A stretch of DNA of 64,000 bases, taken from 67-14 sp963695885. Its GTDB lineage: Bacteria > Actinomycetota > Thermoleophilia > Solirubrobacterales > 70-9. Below, piece by piece: positions 1-7,891 of this stretch. The notes beneath the pieces are model-generated. The model ran no database searches and had not been told where the DNA came from. It saw nothing but the letters and a program-made list of their open reading frames with translations. The DNA is taken from positions 1-64,000 of the forward strand of contig CAVOIH010000008.1 of assembly GCA_963695885.1 (NCBI GenBank). Direction: 5' to 3'. Made by a program: the position numbers and the translations under genes. The stretch's first letter is position 1; each line of letters starts with the position of its first letter.

Positions 1-1
1 G

Positions 2-157
2 GCCGACTACGGCGACGTCGTGGCCACCGTCACGGTCAGCTCGGCCAACCCGGCTTCGGAAGACCTCGACCGTTCGGCTATCCGATGCCAGTTACCCTGC
101 AGCGAGGGCACCCGGAAGCTGACCCCGGGTCAGCAGCAGCTTTGCTCGAACTCCTGA
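2..157 (+). CDS. C-terminal fragment of an unidentified protein
   Basis: An open frame enters from the left edge and stops at a TGA at 155-157, giving 51 residues with two cysteines near the end. It converges on the tRNA methyltransferase fragment. I do not recognise the family. It belongs to the first ~800 bases, which look foreign to the rest of the window, so it may come from a Mycobacteriales-type genome. It could also be a chance frame, since the neighbouring gene carries indels. Confidence 0.25.
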   Translation, partial: ADYGDVVATVTVSSANPASEDLDRSAIRCQLPCSEGTRKLTPGQQQLCSNS

Positions 158-806
158 TCCGTCCCCGGCCCCCTCGCCGCCGCCGAGCCGCCGGATAGTT
201 CCGGCCCGCTCGGACCTTCGGGCGCTTGCGGCGCGACGGGGTCGGGTCGCCGTGCCCGGCGCCAGCTTCCGGGCGCTGATCAGAAAAGCGGTGTGCCCGC
301 GCATATTGTGTTGGGGCCGCACTGCCAGCCCGACCACGTTCCATCCCCGCTGCATCGTCTCCCAGGCTCGGGGCTCCGTCCAGCACTGCTGCTCGCGCAG
401 CGCCTCCACGGTTTTGGACAGCTGCGTCACGGTGGCGACGTAGATGATCGGTACCCCGGCGACCAGGGCCGTCGACACGGTGTCCAAGACGTCCCACGGT
501 GCCAGCATGTCCAGCACTACCCGGTCCACCTCGGTATCCCCCGTCGCTCCACTCGCCCCGGAGCCCCGCCGCCCGGGTAGTCGGCGAGGTCGGCGATCCG
601 CAGATCCCAGCTCGCCGGCCGCTCACCGAAGAAGGTCTCGACATTGCGGATCGCGTGGACGGCGTGGTCGTCGCGCACCTCGTAGGAGATGACCTGACCG
701 GTGGGTCCCACCGCACGCAGCAGGGAACACGTCAGGGCGCCGGACCAGCACCCAGCCTCGAGCACCCGGGCGCCGGGGAAGATATCGCCCTCGTGCACGA
801 TCGGTT
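92..806 (-). pseudogene. trmI: tRNA (adenine-58-N1)-methyltransferase TrmI, truncated and frameshifted fragment
   Basis: The minus strand reads the SAM-binding and C-terminal part of a TrmI protein very like the mycobacterial Rv2118c family, which makes m1A58 in tRNA. Recognisable stretches include IVHEGDIFPGARVLEAG, LDMLAPWDVLD, YVATVTQL, CWTEPRAWET and NVVGLAVRPQHNMRGHTAFL. The reading is split between two frames with a shift in a G/C run near 570. The motif-I region reads AGCWSGAL where the family has AGAGSGAL. About 87 N-terminal residues are absent, because similarity stops abruptly at ~806, where an acylase gene on the other strand begins. The sequence quality and affiliation differ from the rest of the window. 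The family call is firm; a functional gene is not supported. Confidence 0.8.
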
Positions 807-2605
807 CTGAATCCGACCCGGCCGGCGAGCCGACCGCCTCCGACTTCGAGGGCCTCGACGAGAGCCTGAACCCCGAAGTCGGGTCGAATGCCGTGTCGCT
901 CGGTTCGGAAGCGACCTCGACCGGCAAGGGAATGCTGTTCGGGAACCCCCACTTCCCGTGGTCGGGCACCGAGCGCTTCTACCAGGCACAGCTGACCATC
1001 CCGGGCAAGATCAACGTCAGCGGAGCCAGCCTCCTCGGCGCGCCGGTCGTGCTCATCGGTCACACCCGGAACCTCGCCTGGAGCCACACCGTCTCCACTT
1101 CGCGCAGGTTCATGCTCTACAAGGAGACACTCGCCCCGGGCGATCCGACCTCGTACATCGTCAACGGCCAGACGAAGAAGATGGATTCCGTGAACGTCAC
1201 CGTCGCGGTCAAGCAGCCGGACGGGACCCTCGAGAACGAGACCAGGACCCTGTACTCGACCGAGCACGGTCCGGCCGTCGCCATTCTCCAGGGCATTCCG
1301 CTCGGATGGAGTGAAGACACGGTCTACACGCTGCGCGATCCGAATGCGGATGGCCTGCGCTTCATCAACCACTTCTTCGACGCCGACCGTTCGCAGAGCG
1401 TCAGCGACATGGTGAAGACGCTGAAGCGGAACCAGGGCGTGCCCTGGGTCAACACCATCGCGGCCGACTCCAAGGGCAACGCCATGTATGCCGACATCTC
1501 GGTCACCCCGGACGTCACCCCCGAGCGGTTCGCCGCGTGCGGCACCCCCGGCATCGGCGAACTGGCCTGGAGCCAGGCGCGGGTCGCGGTGTTCGACGGA
1601 TCGAAGGGCTCGTGTGGCCCGCAGCTCCAGCCCGGAGCGGTGGCCAAGGGCATCCTTTCGCCCGGTCAGATGCCGCTCCAGATCCGCAAGGACTACGGCT
1701 CGAACATGAACGACAGCTACTGGCTGTCGAATCCGGAAGCCCCGCTCGAGGGATTCCCGGAGATCATCGGCGCCGAGAAGACCCAGCGGGCACTCCGGAC
1801 CCGGAACGGCCTGGTTCAGATCGAGCAGCAGCTCGCGGGTGGCGGCAAGTTCGACCTGGCCCGCGTCCAGGGGTTCACCACCAACAACCGGAACTACTCC
1901 GCGGAACTCCTGGCCGACGAGATGGTGACCTACTGCAAGGCGAACCCGGTCATCGACGGAGTCAACGTCGCCGAGGCCTGCACGATCCTCGACAACTGGG
2001 ACAAGACCGAGAACATCGATTCGGTCGGTGCGCCGTTGTGGCGCGAGGTCATGTCCGAGATGCCCTCGGCCGGCCGGTACACGGTCCCCTTCGACGTGGG
2101 CGACCCGGTCCATACGCCGAGGGGCCTGAACACGGCCAACCCGGCGATCGCCGGCGCGCTGGCGGAAGCGGTCACCTACATGACCGACCGCGACGTGCCG
2201 CTCGACTCGACCTGGCGCACCAATCAGTACGTGGTGAAGAACGGCCTGAACATTCCGGTCCCCGGCGGACCGGGTGGTCATGGCGTGTTCAACGTGATCA
2301 CCGCGGTGGAGAACGAGAACCCGATGGGTCAAGGAACCGGCATCTACGGTTCTGTCCTTCACGGTTCGAGCTTCATCCAGGCCGCGTCGCTCAACGGCAC
2401 GAAGTGCCCGCCGGTGAAGACGATCCTCACCTACTCACAGGCCGCGACCAACGAGAAGTCGAAGCACTACGCCGACATGACCAAGCTCTTCTCCGAAGGC
2501 GGCTGGGTCAACGACCGGTTCTGCGTAGCCCAGCAGAAGAAGTCACCGGACCTCAAGGTGACGAAGCTGAACGGCGGCGCCAAGGCCGTCAAGCGGGGCT
2601 TCTAG
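806..2605 (+). CDS. Penicillin acylase / acyl-homoserine-lactone acylase family, 5'-truncated (beta chain)
   Basis: This is an N-terminal-nucleophile hydrolase of the penicillin amidase (PvdQ/QuiP-like) family, which cleaves amide-linked acyl groups outside the cytoplasmic membrane. The catalytic serine that would become residue 1 of the mature beta chain is the TCG at 884-886, in the motif G-SNAVSLGSEAT. A family-typical GNPHFPW and a GHTRNLAWSHT block follow. The beta chain (~573 residues) looks complete up to the TAG at 2603-2605. The signal peptide, alpha chain and most of the spacer are missing, because similarity ends at the junction near 806. No start codon can be assigned. The enzyme's substrate cannot be told from sequence. 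Confidence 0.85.
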   Translation, partial: SESDPAGEPTASDFEGLDESLNPEVGSNAVSLGSEATSTGKGMLFGNPHFPWSGTERFYQAQLTIPGKINVSGASLLGAPVVLIGHTRNLAWSHTVSTSRRFMLYKETLAPGDPTSYIVNGQTKKMDSVNVTVAVKQPDGTLENETRTLYSTEHGPAVAILQGIPLGWSEDTVYTLRDPNADGLRFINHFFDADRSQSVSDMVKTLKRNQGVPWVNTIAADSKGNAMYADISVTPDVTPERFAACGTPGIGELAWSQARVAVFDGSKGSCGPQLQPGAVAKGILSPGQMPLQIRKDYGSNMNDSYWLSNPEAPLEGFPEIIGAEKTQRALRTRNGLVQIEQQLAGGGKFDLARVQGFTTNNRNYSAELLADEMVTYCKANPVIDGVNVAEACTILDNWDKTENIDSVGAPLWREVMSEMPSAGRYTVPFDVGDPVHTPRGLNTANPAIAGALAEAVTYMTDRDVPLDSTWRTNQYVVKNGLNIPVPGGPGGHGVFNVITAVENENPMGQGTGIYGSVLHGSSFIQAASLNGTKCPPVKTILTYSQAATNEKSKHYADMTKLFSEGGWVNDRFCVAQQKKSPDLKVTKLNGGAKAVKRGF

Positions 2606-2621
2606 AAGCAGCGAAGCAGCG

Positions 2622-2647
2622 CCGGGCCGGCCACTCTGCCGGCCCGG
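2622..2647 (+). terminator. Hairpin after the acylase gene
   Basis: A perfect 10-bp G/C inverted repeat (CCGGGCCGGC, loop CACTCT, GCCGGCCCGG) begins 16 nt after the acylase stop codon. There is no T tract, as is common for terminator-like hairpins in high-GC actinobacteria. It separates the acylase from the next transcription unit. Confidence 0.5.
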
Positions 2648-2700
2648 GCGGCAGCTTCATCCCGGCGTCCCGCGTTCCCGCATCCACCTGGGCGGAGACT

Positions 2701-2728
2701 TATACTGAAACCGATTGACCCGTCAATC
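2701..2728 (+). promoter_or_regulatory. Candidate promoter -10 and operator upstream of the amidase-TetR pair
   Basis: TATACT at 2701-2706 is a good -10 hexamer. Just downstream is a perfect 7-bp inverted repeat, GATTGAC-CC-GTCAATC (2713-2728), ending 8 nt before the ATG of the amidase gene. Its position between -10 and start codon fits a repressor site. The obvious candidate is the TetR protein encoded by the second gene of the same unit, which is an inference. Confidence 0.5.
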
Positions 2729-2736
2729 AACTCACT

Positions 2737-3567
2737 ATGAGAGCAGCTGTCGTCCAGATGAACACCACCCAGGACCGTGACCGGAACCTCGAGGTCGCCG
2801 AGCGTCTGGTCCGGGCTGCCGCGAAGGACGAAGGCGCCGAACTGGTGGTCCTGCCGGAGAAATGGCCCTGGCTGGCCGCCGGTGGGGAGCAGGCTGCCGG
2901 AGCCGAGCCGATCGACGGCCCGGCCATGACCGCGGCCGGTTCGTGGGCCGCTGAACTCGGCATCGACCTTCAGGCCGGCAGTTTCACCGAGACCACCACC
3001 GGCGGGGAACTGCCGAGCAATACGGCGGTCATGTTCTCGCCCGATGGGGAGATCACCGCGACCTACCGGAAGATCCACATGTTCGACGTCAACGTGGGCG
3101 GGGTCGAGTACCGCGAATCGGCTCACGAGCGGGCCGGCGGCGAGACCACCGTCGTGACTGCCGGCGAAGCCGAAACCGGCATGACCATCTGTTACGACCT
3201 GCGTTTCCCCGAACTCTTCCGCGCCCTGCTGGACGGCGGTGCAAATACCTTCACGGTCCCGGCCGCCTTCACCGCGACGACCGGACGCGCCCACTGGGAG
3301 CCGCTGCTGCGGGCCCGGGCGATCGAGAACCAGTCCTTCGTGCTCGCCGCCGGACAGGTCGGCCGTGCGACCCCCGAGCTCGAATCTTGGGGTCATTCGA
3401 TGATCGTCGATCCCTGGGGCGGGATCCTCGCGATCGTCGAAGAAGGCGAAGGGTTCGCCGCCGCCGAACTCGACTTCGGCCGCCAGGCGAGTACCCGCGC
3501 CGGTCTGCCCGCACTCGAACACCGCCGGCCCGGACTCTTCTTCCATGCCTCGGAGGCAACGGCGTAG
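2737..3567 (+). CDS. Carbon-nitrogen hydrolase (nitrilase superfamily, Nit-type amidase)
   Basis: A 276-residue protein of the nitrilase superfamily, hydrolysing an amide or nitrile with a cysteine nucleophile. The catalytic triad is visible: Glu41 in LPEKWPW, Lys112 in YRKIHMFDV and Cys152 in GMTICYDLRFPE. The YRKIHMFDV and CYDLRFPELFR blocks match the Nit1/Nit2 (deaminated-glutathione amidase, omega-amidase) branch best, but the exact substrate is uncertain. The ATG follows a -10 hexamer and an inverted repeat. The stop codon overlaps the start of the TetR gene by one base, so the two are co-transcribed. Confidence 0.85.
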   Translation: MRAAVVQMNTTQDRDRNLEVAERLVRAAAKDEGAELVVLPEKWPWLAAGGEQAAGAEPIDGPAMTAAGSWAAELGIDLQAGSFTETTTGGELPSNTAVMFSPDGEITATYRKIHMFDVNVGGVEYRESAHERAGGETTVVTAGEAETGMTICYDLRFPELFRALLDGGANTFTVPAAFTATTGRAHWEPLLRARAIENQSFVLAAGQVGRATPELESWGHSMIVDPWGGILAIVEEGEGFAAAELDFGRQASTRAGLPALEHRRPGLFFHASEATA

Positions 3568-4166
3568 TGGCCCGCGAAGCCGCCACCGAGCGCCGCCGCC
3601 AGATCCTCGACGCCGCGGTCCGGGTCTTCGCCCGCCAGGGCTTCCATTCGACCCGGGTCGCCGACATCGCCGACGAGGCCGACGTCGCCTACGGCCTCGT
3701 CTACCACTACTTCTCATCGAAGGAGAACGTGCTCGACGAGCTGTTCTCGCAGCGCTGGTCGCTGCTGCTCGAGGCGATCGATGAGACCGACCGGACCGTT
3801 TCGACCCCGCAGCAGAAGCTCGGCGTCGTCGCCGGTTTCATCATCGATTCCTACCGTTACGACCCAGACCTGATGAAGGTGATCATCGTCGAGGTCACCC
3901 GGGCCGCCAACTCGTTCGGCCAGACCCACCTCGAGCAGATCAACGCCGCCTACAAGGGGATCGCGAAGATCGTCGCCGACGGGCAGAAGAACGGGACGTT
4001 CCGTCTCGACATCGACGCCGACTTCGCTTCCATGACCTTCTACGGGGCTATCGAACAGTTGCTCTCCGGCTGGATCTTCGGCCTGATACCCGGCAGCGAG
4101 CGCGATTTCGACGAGGCCCAGGAACTGCTGGTCAAGACGATCTGCGAAGGGCTCGACCGCCGGTGA
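3567..4166 (+). CDS. TetR/AcrR family transcriptional regulator
   Basis: A 199-residue regulator. The N-terminal helix-turn-helix is typical: an RRRQILDAAVRVFARQGF helix, then ADIADEADVAYGLVYHYF, followed by FSSKENVLDELF. The C-terminal half is a helical ligand-binding domain. I chose the GTG at 3567, which overlaps the amidase TAG in the form TAGTG. Co-transcription with the amidase suggests it senses a related small molecule and controls the same unit, possibly through the inverted repeat at 2713-2728. Confidence 0.88.
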   Translation: MAREAATERRRQILDAAVRVFARQGFHSTRVADIADEADVAYGLVYHYFSSKENVLDELFSQRWSLLLEAIDETDRTVSTPQQKLGVVAGFIIDSYRYDPDLMKVIIVEVTRAANSFGQTHLEQINAAYKGIAKIVADGQKNGTFRLDIDADFASMTFYGAIEQLLSGWIFGLIPGSERDFDEAQELLVKTICEGLDRR

Positions 4167-4219
4167 CTCCAGGGCCTGCGGTCAGGCCGCCCCGCGGGGA
4201 GGGTATTGTGGGTTCAGCT

Positions 4220-4354
4220 ATGGAAAATGAACTCGTAAGACGCCTCGCCTGGAGCGGAATGCTGACGATCAGCGGCGCGCTGGCCACGCTCGTCGCCTCC
4301 CGTCTTGCCGCCATCGTCTATCGCCGGATCTTCGACGAGGAGCCGCCCGAATAA
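4220..4354 (+). CDS. Small DUF4235-like membrane protein
   Basis: A 44-residue protein with one hydrophobic segment (about residues 10-32) followed by a short basic and acidic tail ending in FDEEPPE. This resembles the DUF4235 proteins that accompany holin-like and DUF3618 genes in actinobacteria. The ATG at 4220 is preferred over an upstream in-frame ATG at 4163, because the extra residues are low-complexity and overlap the TetR gene. A -10-like TATTGT lies at 4204-4209, ten bases ahead. The next gene starts three bases after its stop. Confidence 0.6.
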   Translation: MENELVRRLAWSGMLTISGALATLVASRLAAIVYRRIFDEEPPE

Positions 4355-4356
4355 CG

Positions 4357-4779
4357 ATGTCCCCTCCGGATCCCTACAAGTCCCCGTCCGACAAGACCGT
4401 CGGTGAACTCGTCTTCGAGGTCACCGAGCAGACGTCGGCCCTGATCCGCGAAGAGATCGAGCTCGCCAAGACCGAGGTCAGCGAGAAGGTCACCGTCCTC
4501 GCCCGCGGCTCCGCGGTCGGGATCGCCGCCGGGGTATTCGCGTTCCTCGCGCTGATCCTCCTGATGCACGCCTTAGCGCTCGGCCTCAACTCGCTTTTCT
4601 TCGAAGGCGATCCCTGGGCCGGTTACCTGATCGAGGCCGTCCTGTTCCTCCTCGTGGCGGCCGGCGCCGGTTACTTCGCCTACAAGTCGTTCGAGAAGAC
4701 GGGCGCTCCCGTGCCGACCGAAGCGATCGAAGAGGCACAGAAGATCAAGGCGACGCTCAACCCCGGAGATGAAGCCTGA
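4357..4779 (+). CDS. Actinobacterial holin-X / DUF1469-like membrane protein
   Basis: A 140-residue protein with an amphipathic N-terminal part (KTVGELVFEVTEQTSALIREEIELAKTE type) followed by two strong transmembrane segments at about residues 45-75 and 88-112. This is the layout of the phage-holin superfamily 6 / DUF1469 proteins common in actinobacterial envelopes. Its stop overlaps the next start (TGATGG), showing translational coupling to the DUF3618 gene. Its cellular role is unknown; a membrane-stress or envelope-scaffold role is only an inference from the gene set. Confidence 0.75.
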   Translation: MSPPDPYKSPSDKTVGELVFEVTEQTSALIREEIELAKTEVSEKVTVLARGSAVGIAAGVFAFLALILLMHALALGLNSLFFEGDPWAGYLIEAVLFLLVAAGAGYFAYKSFEKTGAPVPTEAIEEAQKIKATLNPGDEA

Positions 4780-5159
4780 TGGCTGACGAACCGGACGAGT
4801 CCGGCAAGCCGAAGCCGCACGAGTCCAAGCCCTACCGGCCCGAAGGCACCGGGCCGGACGCGCCCACCGGCATCACGCCGAACCCCCGGGTACCTTCCCC
4901 GGGAGCATCGGTACCGGCTGCCGGCCAGCCCGGCTCGCCCTACGCGCCGCCGCCCCCGAAGCGCACTTCTGCCCAGATCCGCGCCGACATCGAGAACCAG
5001 CGCCAGCAGCTCGGCCGGAACGTGGACCACCTCCGCGACCGGGTCACGGAGATCACCGACTGGCGCTCACAGATCAAGAAGCACCAGAAGAAGATCGTGA
5101 TCGGCGCTGTCGCCACCGGCTTCGTCGTCGGCGGCCTCATGGCGCTCCGCCGCCGCTAG
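4779..5159 (+). CDS. DUF3618 domain protein
   Basis: A 126-residue protein. The first ~65 residues are Pro/Lys-rich and probably disordered. The C-terminal half carries the DUF3618 signature: a helix beginning AQIRADIENQRQQLGRNVDH and running through LRDRVTEITDW, then a short transmembrane segment (VIGAVATGFVVGGLMAL) and an RRR end. It is the third gene of the envelope cluster, overlapping its upstream neighbour by one base. Function is not known for the family. Confidence 0.8.
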   Translation: MADEPDESGKPKPHESKPYRPEGTGPDAPTGITPNPRVPSPGASVPAAGQPGSPYAPPPPKRTSAQIRADIENQRQQLGRNVDHLRDRVTEITDWRSQIKKHQKKIVIGAVATGFVVGGLMALRRR

Positions 5160-5294
5160 CGGGCACTCCTCCGAAAACCACCAGGACCGCGCCTGAACCG
5201 CGCCGGATCGGTCAGTACAGTCGCGGGCCGCGAAAGCGATTCGGCTTGTCAGCCACGCTCTGGAGGCCTCGGGCAAGCACTCGCACTGGTTCTG

Positions 5295-5414
5295 TCAAGC
5301 CGAAGCGGTCGAGACCGCGGCGAACGCCAGGAAACCGGTCACGAATATCGCCATGAGGATGGTCAGTGCCCACAGGGTGGCCAGGCTCAATCTTTCGCGA
5401 CGGGAAGGCTGCAT
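5295..5414 (-). CDS. 39-residue single-pass membrane peptide
   Basis: A short minus-strand frame runs from an ATG at 5412-5414 to a TGA at 5295-5297. It starts with a basic MQPSRRERLSL segment and continues into one hydrophobic helix of about 25 residues, ending FAAVSTASA. A G-rich ribosome-binding site (GGGGGA) sits about eight bases before the ATG, which decides the start. It stands alone between the DUF3618 gene and the deformylase gene. It could be a membrane microprotein or a secreted peptide whose signal would be most of its length. I know of no family. Confidence 0.55.
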   Translation of the reverse strand: MQPSRRERLSLATLWALTILMAIFVTGFLAFAAVSTASA

Positions 5415-5486
5415 CGTTGGATCCCCCGAATCTTGGTTCGACTGGAAAGGTTGACCCAGAAACAATGGGTACGGCCAGGAGTTGCG

Positions 5487-5972
5487 CTACCCGTTCTCGT
5501 TCCTGCGGAAGATGTCATCGGTCACTGATGCGACGCGGTCGAGGAACAGGATCCCGTCGAGGTGGTCGATCTCGTGGAGGACGCAGCGGGCTTCGAAACC
5601 GCTGACTTCGAACGATTCACCGCGAGTCTCGACGGTCGCCTTCCGGGGCCGCCTGACGTTGGCAGTCAGGTCCGGGAGCGAGAGGCAGCCTTCGCGGCTG
5701 ACCTTGGTGCCTTCGGACCGGCTGACGACCATCGGATTCACCAGCTCGATCAGGCCGTGCGACCCGGCGCCATGCGGGTGCCCGGAGATGTCGACGACCG
5801 CTACGCGCAGCGGGATCCCGATCTGAGGCGCCGCGATGCCGACGCACCGGTCGTGGGCCCGCATCGTGTCGAGGAGGTCGGCCAGTGCCTCTTCGGCTTC
5901 GGAACGGGTGGCTTCCTGCGCAACCCGCTTCAGGATGGGCGCGGGATAGACAAGAACGTCACGAACAGCCAC
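5487..5972 (-). CDS. def: Peptide deformylase
   Basis: A 161-residue metalloenzyme that removes the formyl group from the initiator methionine of nascent proteins. The three family motifs are present: VGIAAPQ at residues 44-50, EGCLS with metal ligand Cys96, and HEIDH with His133, Glu134 and His137. Length is normal for a bacterial deformylase. The gene is preceded by a long perfect palindrome at 5994-6034 that separates it from the ACT-domain gene. Confidence 0.95.
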   Translation of the reverse strand: MAVRDVLVYPAPILKRVAQEATRSEAEEALADLLDTMRAHDRCVGIAAPQIGIPLRVAVVDISGHPHGAGSHGLIELVNPMVVSRSEGTKVSREGCLSLPDLTANVRRPRKATVETRGESFEVSGFEARCVLHEIDHLDGILFLDRVASVTDDIFRRNENG

Positions 5973-5993
5973 GGGTCAGCGAAGATCCAAGAC

Positions 5994-6034
5994 TGGCAGT
6001 GAAATTGCCTCCTCAGGAGGCAATTTCACTGCCA
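5994..6034. repeat. Intergenic 41-bp palindrome, copy 1
   Basis: Two perfect 19-bp arms (TGGCAGTGAAATTGCCTCC and its complement) are separated by TCA. The core TGAAATTGCCTCC recurs in the palindrome at 17027-17065. Both copies lie 3' of a minus-strand gene and 5' of another, so they may act as terminators or RNA-stabilising ends. There is no T tract. Confidence 0.75.
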
Positions 6035-6045
6035 CGGCGTGCTGG

Positions 6046-6573
6046 TCAGAGGCTTTCGGCATCGAGCTCGGTCAGGATCACTTCGACTTCGTGGCCGAGG
6101 CCGAACCTGGTCAGTGCGTCAGCGGCATCGGATTCGCCGGTCTCCGGGATCGAGAGTTCCATCATCAGGGTGTAGACGGGCTTCTCATCGGTGCCGGTCC
6201 GGCGTGTCCTCAGGTCGGTGATGTTGATCTGGCGGACGGCGAGGCTCTCGGCGACGCCGTGGACGATCCCCGGCTGGTCGGCGCCGTAGACGGTGAGCAC
6301 GTGGGTCGCCCGGGGACCGCGCTCGAGGTCTTCGACCGGGCTGACCGTGATCGCGGCCAGGCCGAACTCGCGCCCGGCCTCTTCCAGACGGGCCGACAGC
6401 TCGTCGGGCGAGGTGTCATCGGGGACCGACACGATCAGCATGACCGCGAACTGGCCGTGGAGGATCGACATCTGCGAGTCGTCGATGTTGCCGTCCATCT
6501 CCAGCAGGACCGAGGTGATGCCGGCGACGATGCCCGGCCGGTCCCGGCCGATGGCCGTGACCGCGAGATTCAA
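6046..6573 (-). CDS. Tandem ACT-domain protein (GcvR-like)
   Basis: A protein of about 175 residues made of two ACT domains, each beginning with the characteristic DRPGIVAGITSVL / DQPGIVHGVAESL motif (about residues 9-80 and 95-170). Tandem ACT proteins of this kind resemble the glycine-cleavage regulator GcvR and bind amino acids. No DNA-binding or enzyme domain is present, so it should act by protein contact. I chose a TTG start at 6573, overlapping the TGA of the upstream DegV gene (TTGA). The two are co-transcribed. Confidence 0.75.
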   Translation of the reverse strand: MNLAVTAIGRDRPGIVAGITSVLLEMDGNIDDSQMSILHGQFAVMLIVSVPDDTSPDELSARLEEAGREFGLAAITVSPVEDLERGPRATHVLTVYGADQPGIVHGVAESLAVRQINITDLRTRRTGTDEKPVYTLMMELSIPETGESDAADALTRFGLGHEVEVILTELDAESL

Positions 6574-7454
6574 AACTTGGAGCCGACCAGGTCGGTGGGC
6601 ACGATGCCGAGGGCCAGCATCCCCGGGCCGGCGTGGATGCCGAGCACGGCCGACATCTCGTCGAGGAAAGCACCTTCGCACTGGAATACCTCGCGGCAGT
6701 GCTCCGCGAGTTCGGCCGCGAGCTCCGGGGACGCGCTGTGCTGGACCGTCCAGGTGGTCTCGCCACGGGCCGCGACCTCGACCGCCGTGTCCTTGAGGAG
6801 CTGGACGGCACGCCCCTGGGTTCGAACCTTGTCCACGGGCTTTACGGTCTCTTCGAGGGTGATGATCGGCTTGATCTTGAGGGCACCGCCGATCATCGCC
6901 TGGGCGCTGCCGATGCGGCCACCCTTCCGCAGGTATTCGAGGGTGTCGACCATGATCCAGGTCTCCAGGCCCTCGCGGGCGGCTTCGGCCCGCGCGACGG
7001 TCTCGGCGACCGACTTGCCGGAATTGATCGCGTTGGCGGCGGCGAGAGAAGTGAGGGCCAGACCGCCGGCGGTGGTGCGTGAGTCGACCACCGTTATGTG
7101 CTCGCCACCCTTGCCCTCGGATTCCAGGTGCTCGGCGGCCTGCCGGGCCGCCTCGCAGGTCCCGGAGATGCCCGAGGAGATGTGGAGCGACACGATCTCC
7201 TTGCCCTGTTCGAGCAGGGGCTCGTACACTTTCATGAAATCGCCGATCGAGGGCTGCGACGTGGTCGTCATCTGATCGCTCTCGAGAACCGACTTGTAGA
7301 ACGCGTCGTAGTCGGTGATCTCGTTCTCGGGACGCTGTTCCCCGTTCATGATCACGTAGAGGTTCACGATCTCGATCTGGAGGCGCTCGCGGTCATCGGC
7401 GGTCAACGAGGCGGTCGAGTCGGTGACCAGGGCGATGGCTGGATCGTCGGACAC
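6570..7454 (-). CDS. DegV family fatty-acid-binding protein
   Basis: A 294-residue DegV (FakB-like) protein. Signatures include VTDSTASL at the N terminus, TTTSQPSIGDF, SSGISGT and the LEYLRKGGRIG block. Proteins of this family hold a single fatty acid, and some present it to the FakA kinase. No fakA is seen here. It starts with GTG at 7454. A -10-like TACAAC lies six bases upstream on the minus strand, suggesting a leaderless transcript. Confidence 0.9.
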   Translation of the reverse strand: MSDDPAIALVTDSTASLTADDRERLQIEIVNLYVIMNGEQRPENEITDYDAFYKSVLESDQMTTTSQPSIGDFMKVYEPLLEQGKEIVSLHISSGISGTCEAARQAAEHLESEGKGGEHITVVDSRTTAGGLALTSLAAANAINSGKSVAETVARAEAAREGLETWIMVDTLEYLRKGGRIGSAQAMIGGALKIKPIITLEETVKPVDKVRTQGRAVQLLKDTAVEVAARGETTWTVQHSASPELAAELAEHCREVFQCEGAFLDEMSAVLGIHAGPGMLALGIVPTDLVGSKF

Positions 7455-7509
7455 GCCACGGTTGTATCAGACAACGTGCGCCGGGGCGGGCTTATCTAGA
7501 GTGTCTCCA

Positions 7510-7764
7510 ATGGACACGCCGGTTCTGTTTCGCTGCCCGACCCCGACCGACAGCCTCTGCGCCTGCGGCGGGGCGGCCAGGGCCCTGAAGAAGACCGGGG
7601 TCGGGTTCGAAACGAGGAAGGTTCCGTATTCGAAGTCGAAGCGTCCGGAGATCGTCGAACTGACCGGTCAGAAGCGGGTTCCCGTGCTGATCGACGGCGA
7701 CGAGGTGATTCACGACTCGAAGCGCATCGAGGAGTACGTTGAGCGCAAGTGGGGCAAGACATAA
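7510..7764 (+). CDS. Glutaredoxin / GST N-terminal-like thioredoxin-fold protein
   Basis: An 84-residue protein with a thioredoxin fold. It has a LFRCP strand, a helix starting after SLCAC, the cis-proline in KRVPVLIDGD, and a final DSKRIEEYVERKW helix as in the N-terminal domain of glutathione transferases. The usual CPYC is replaced by an Arg-Cys-Pro-Thr and a nearby CAC, so redox chemistry is uncertain. A -10-like TTATCT lies at 7492-7497. Divergent from the DegV gene. Confidence 0.75.
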   Translation: MDTPVLFRCPTPTDSLCACGGAARALKKTGVGFETRKVPYSKSKRPEIVELTGQKRVPVLIDGDEVIHDSKRIEEYVERKWGKT

Positions 7765-7775
7765 AACCGGGCCCC

Positions 7776-7875
7776 GACGTCTTGATCCACGCTTCGCGCG
7801 GATACAAGGCGGCGAGACCTCAGGGACCGCTTCCTGACGCCTTGGTCCACGCTTCGCGGAGACCAGGACGGCGAG
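7776..7875 (+). repeat. 60-bp hairpin repeat, locus 1 (two units)
   Basis: Two diverged units begin with GACG at 7776 and 7836, exactly 60 nt apart, and end in GGCGAG. Unit 1 pairs CTTGATCC with a near-match GGATACAAG. Unit 2 pairs TTGGTC with GACCA. The same unit occurs four times at 48326-48556. The array lies directly after a stop codon and just before the promoter of the next gene. Confidence 0.85.
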
Positions 7876-7891
7876 GCGCTAATCTAGTGTT

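Noticed and set aside
623..2362. A 579-residue minus-strand frame over the acylase gene
   Set aside because: Shadow of the acylase and TrmI fragment; low-complexity composition and no domain.
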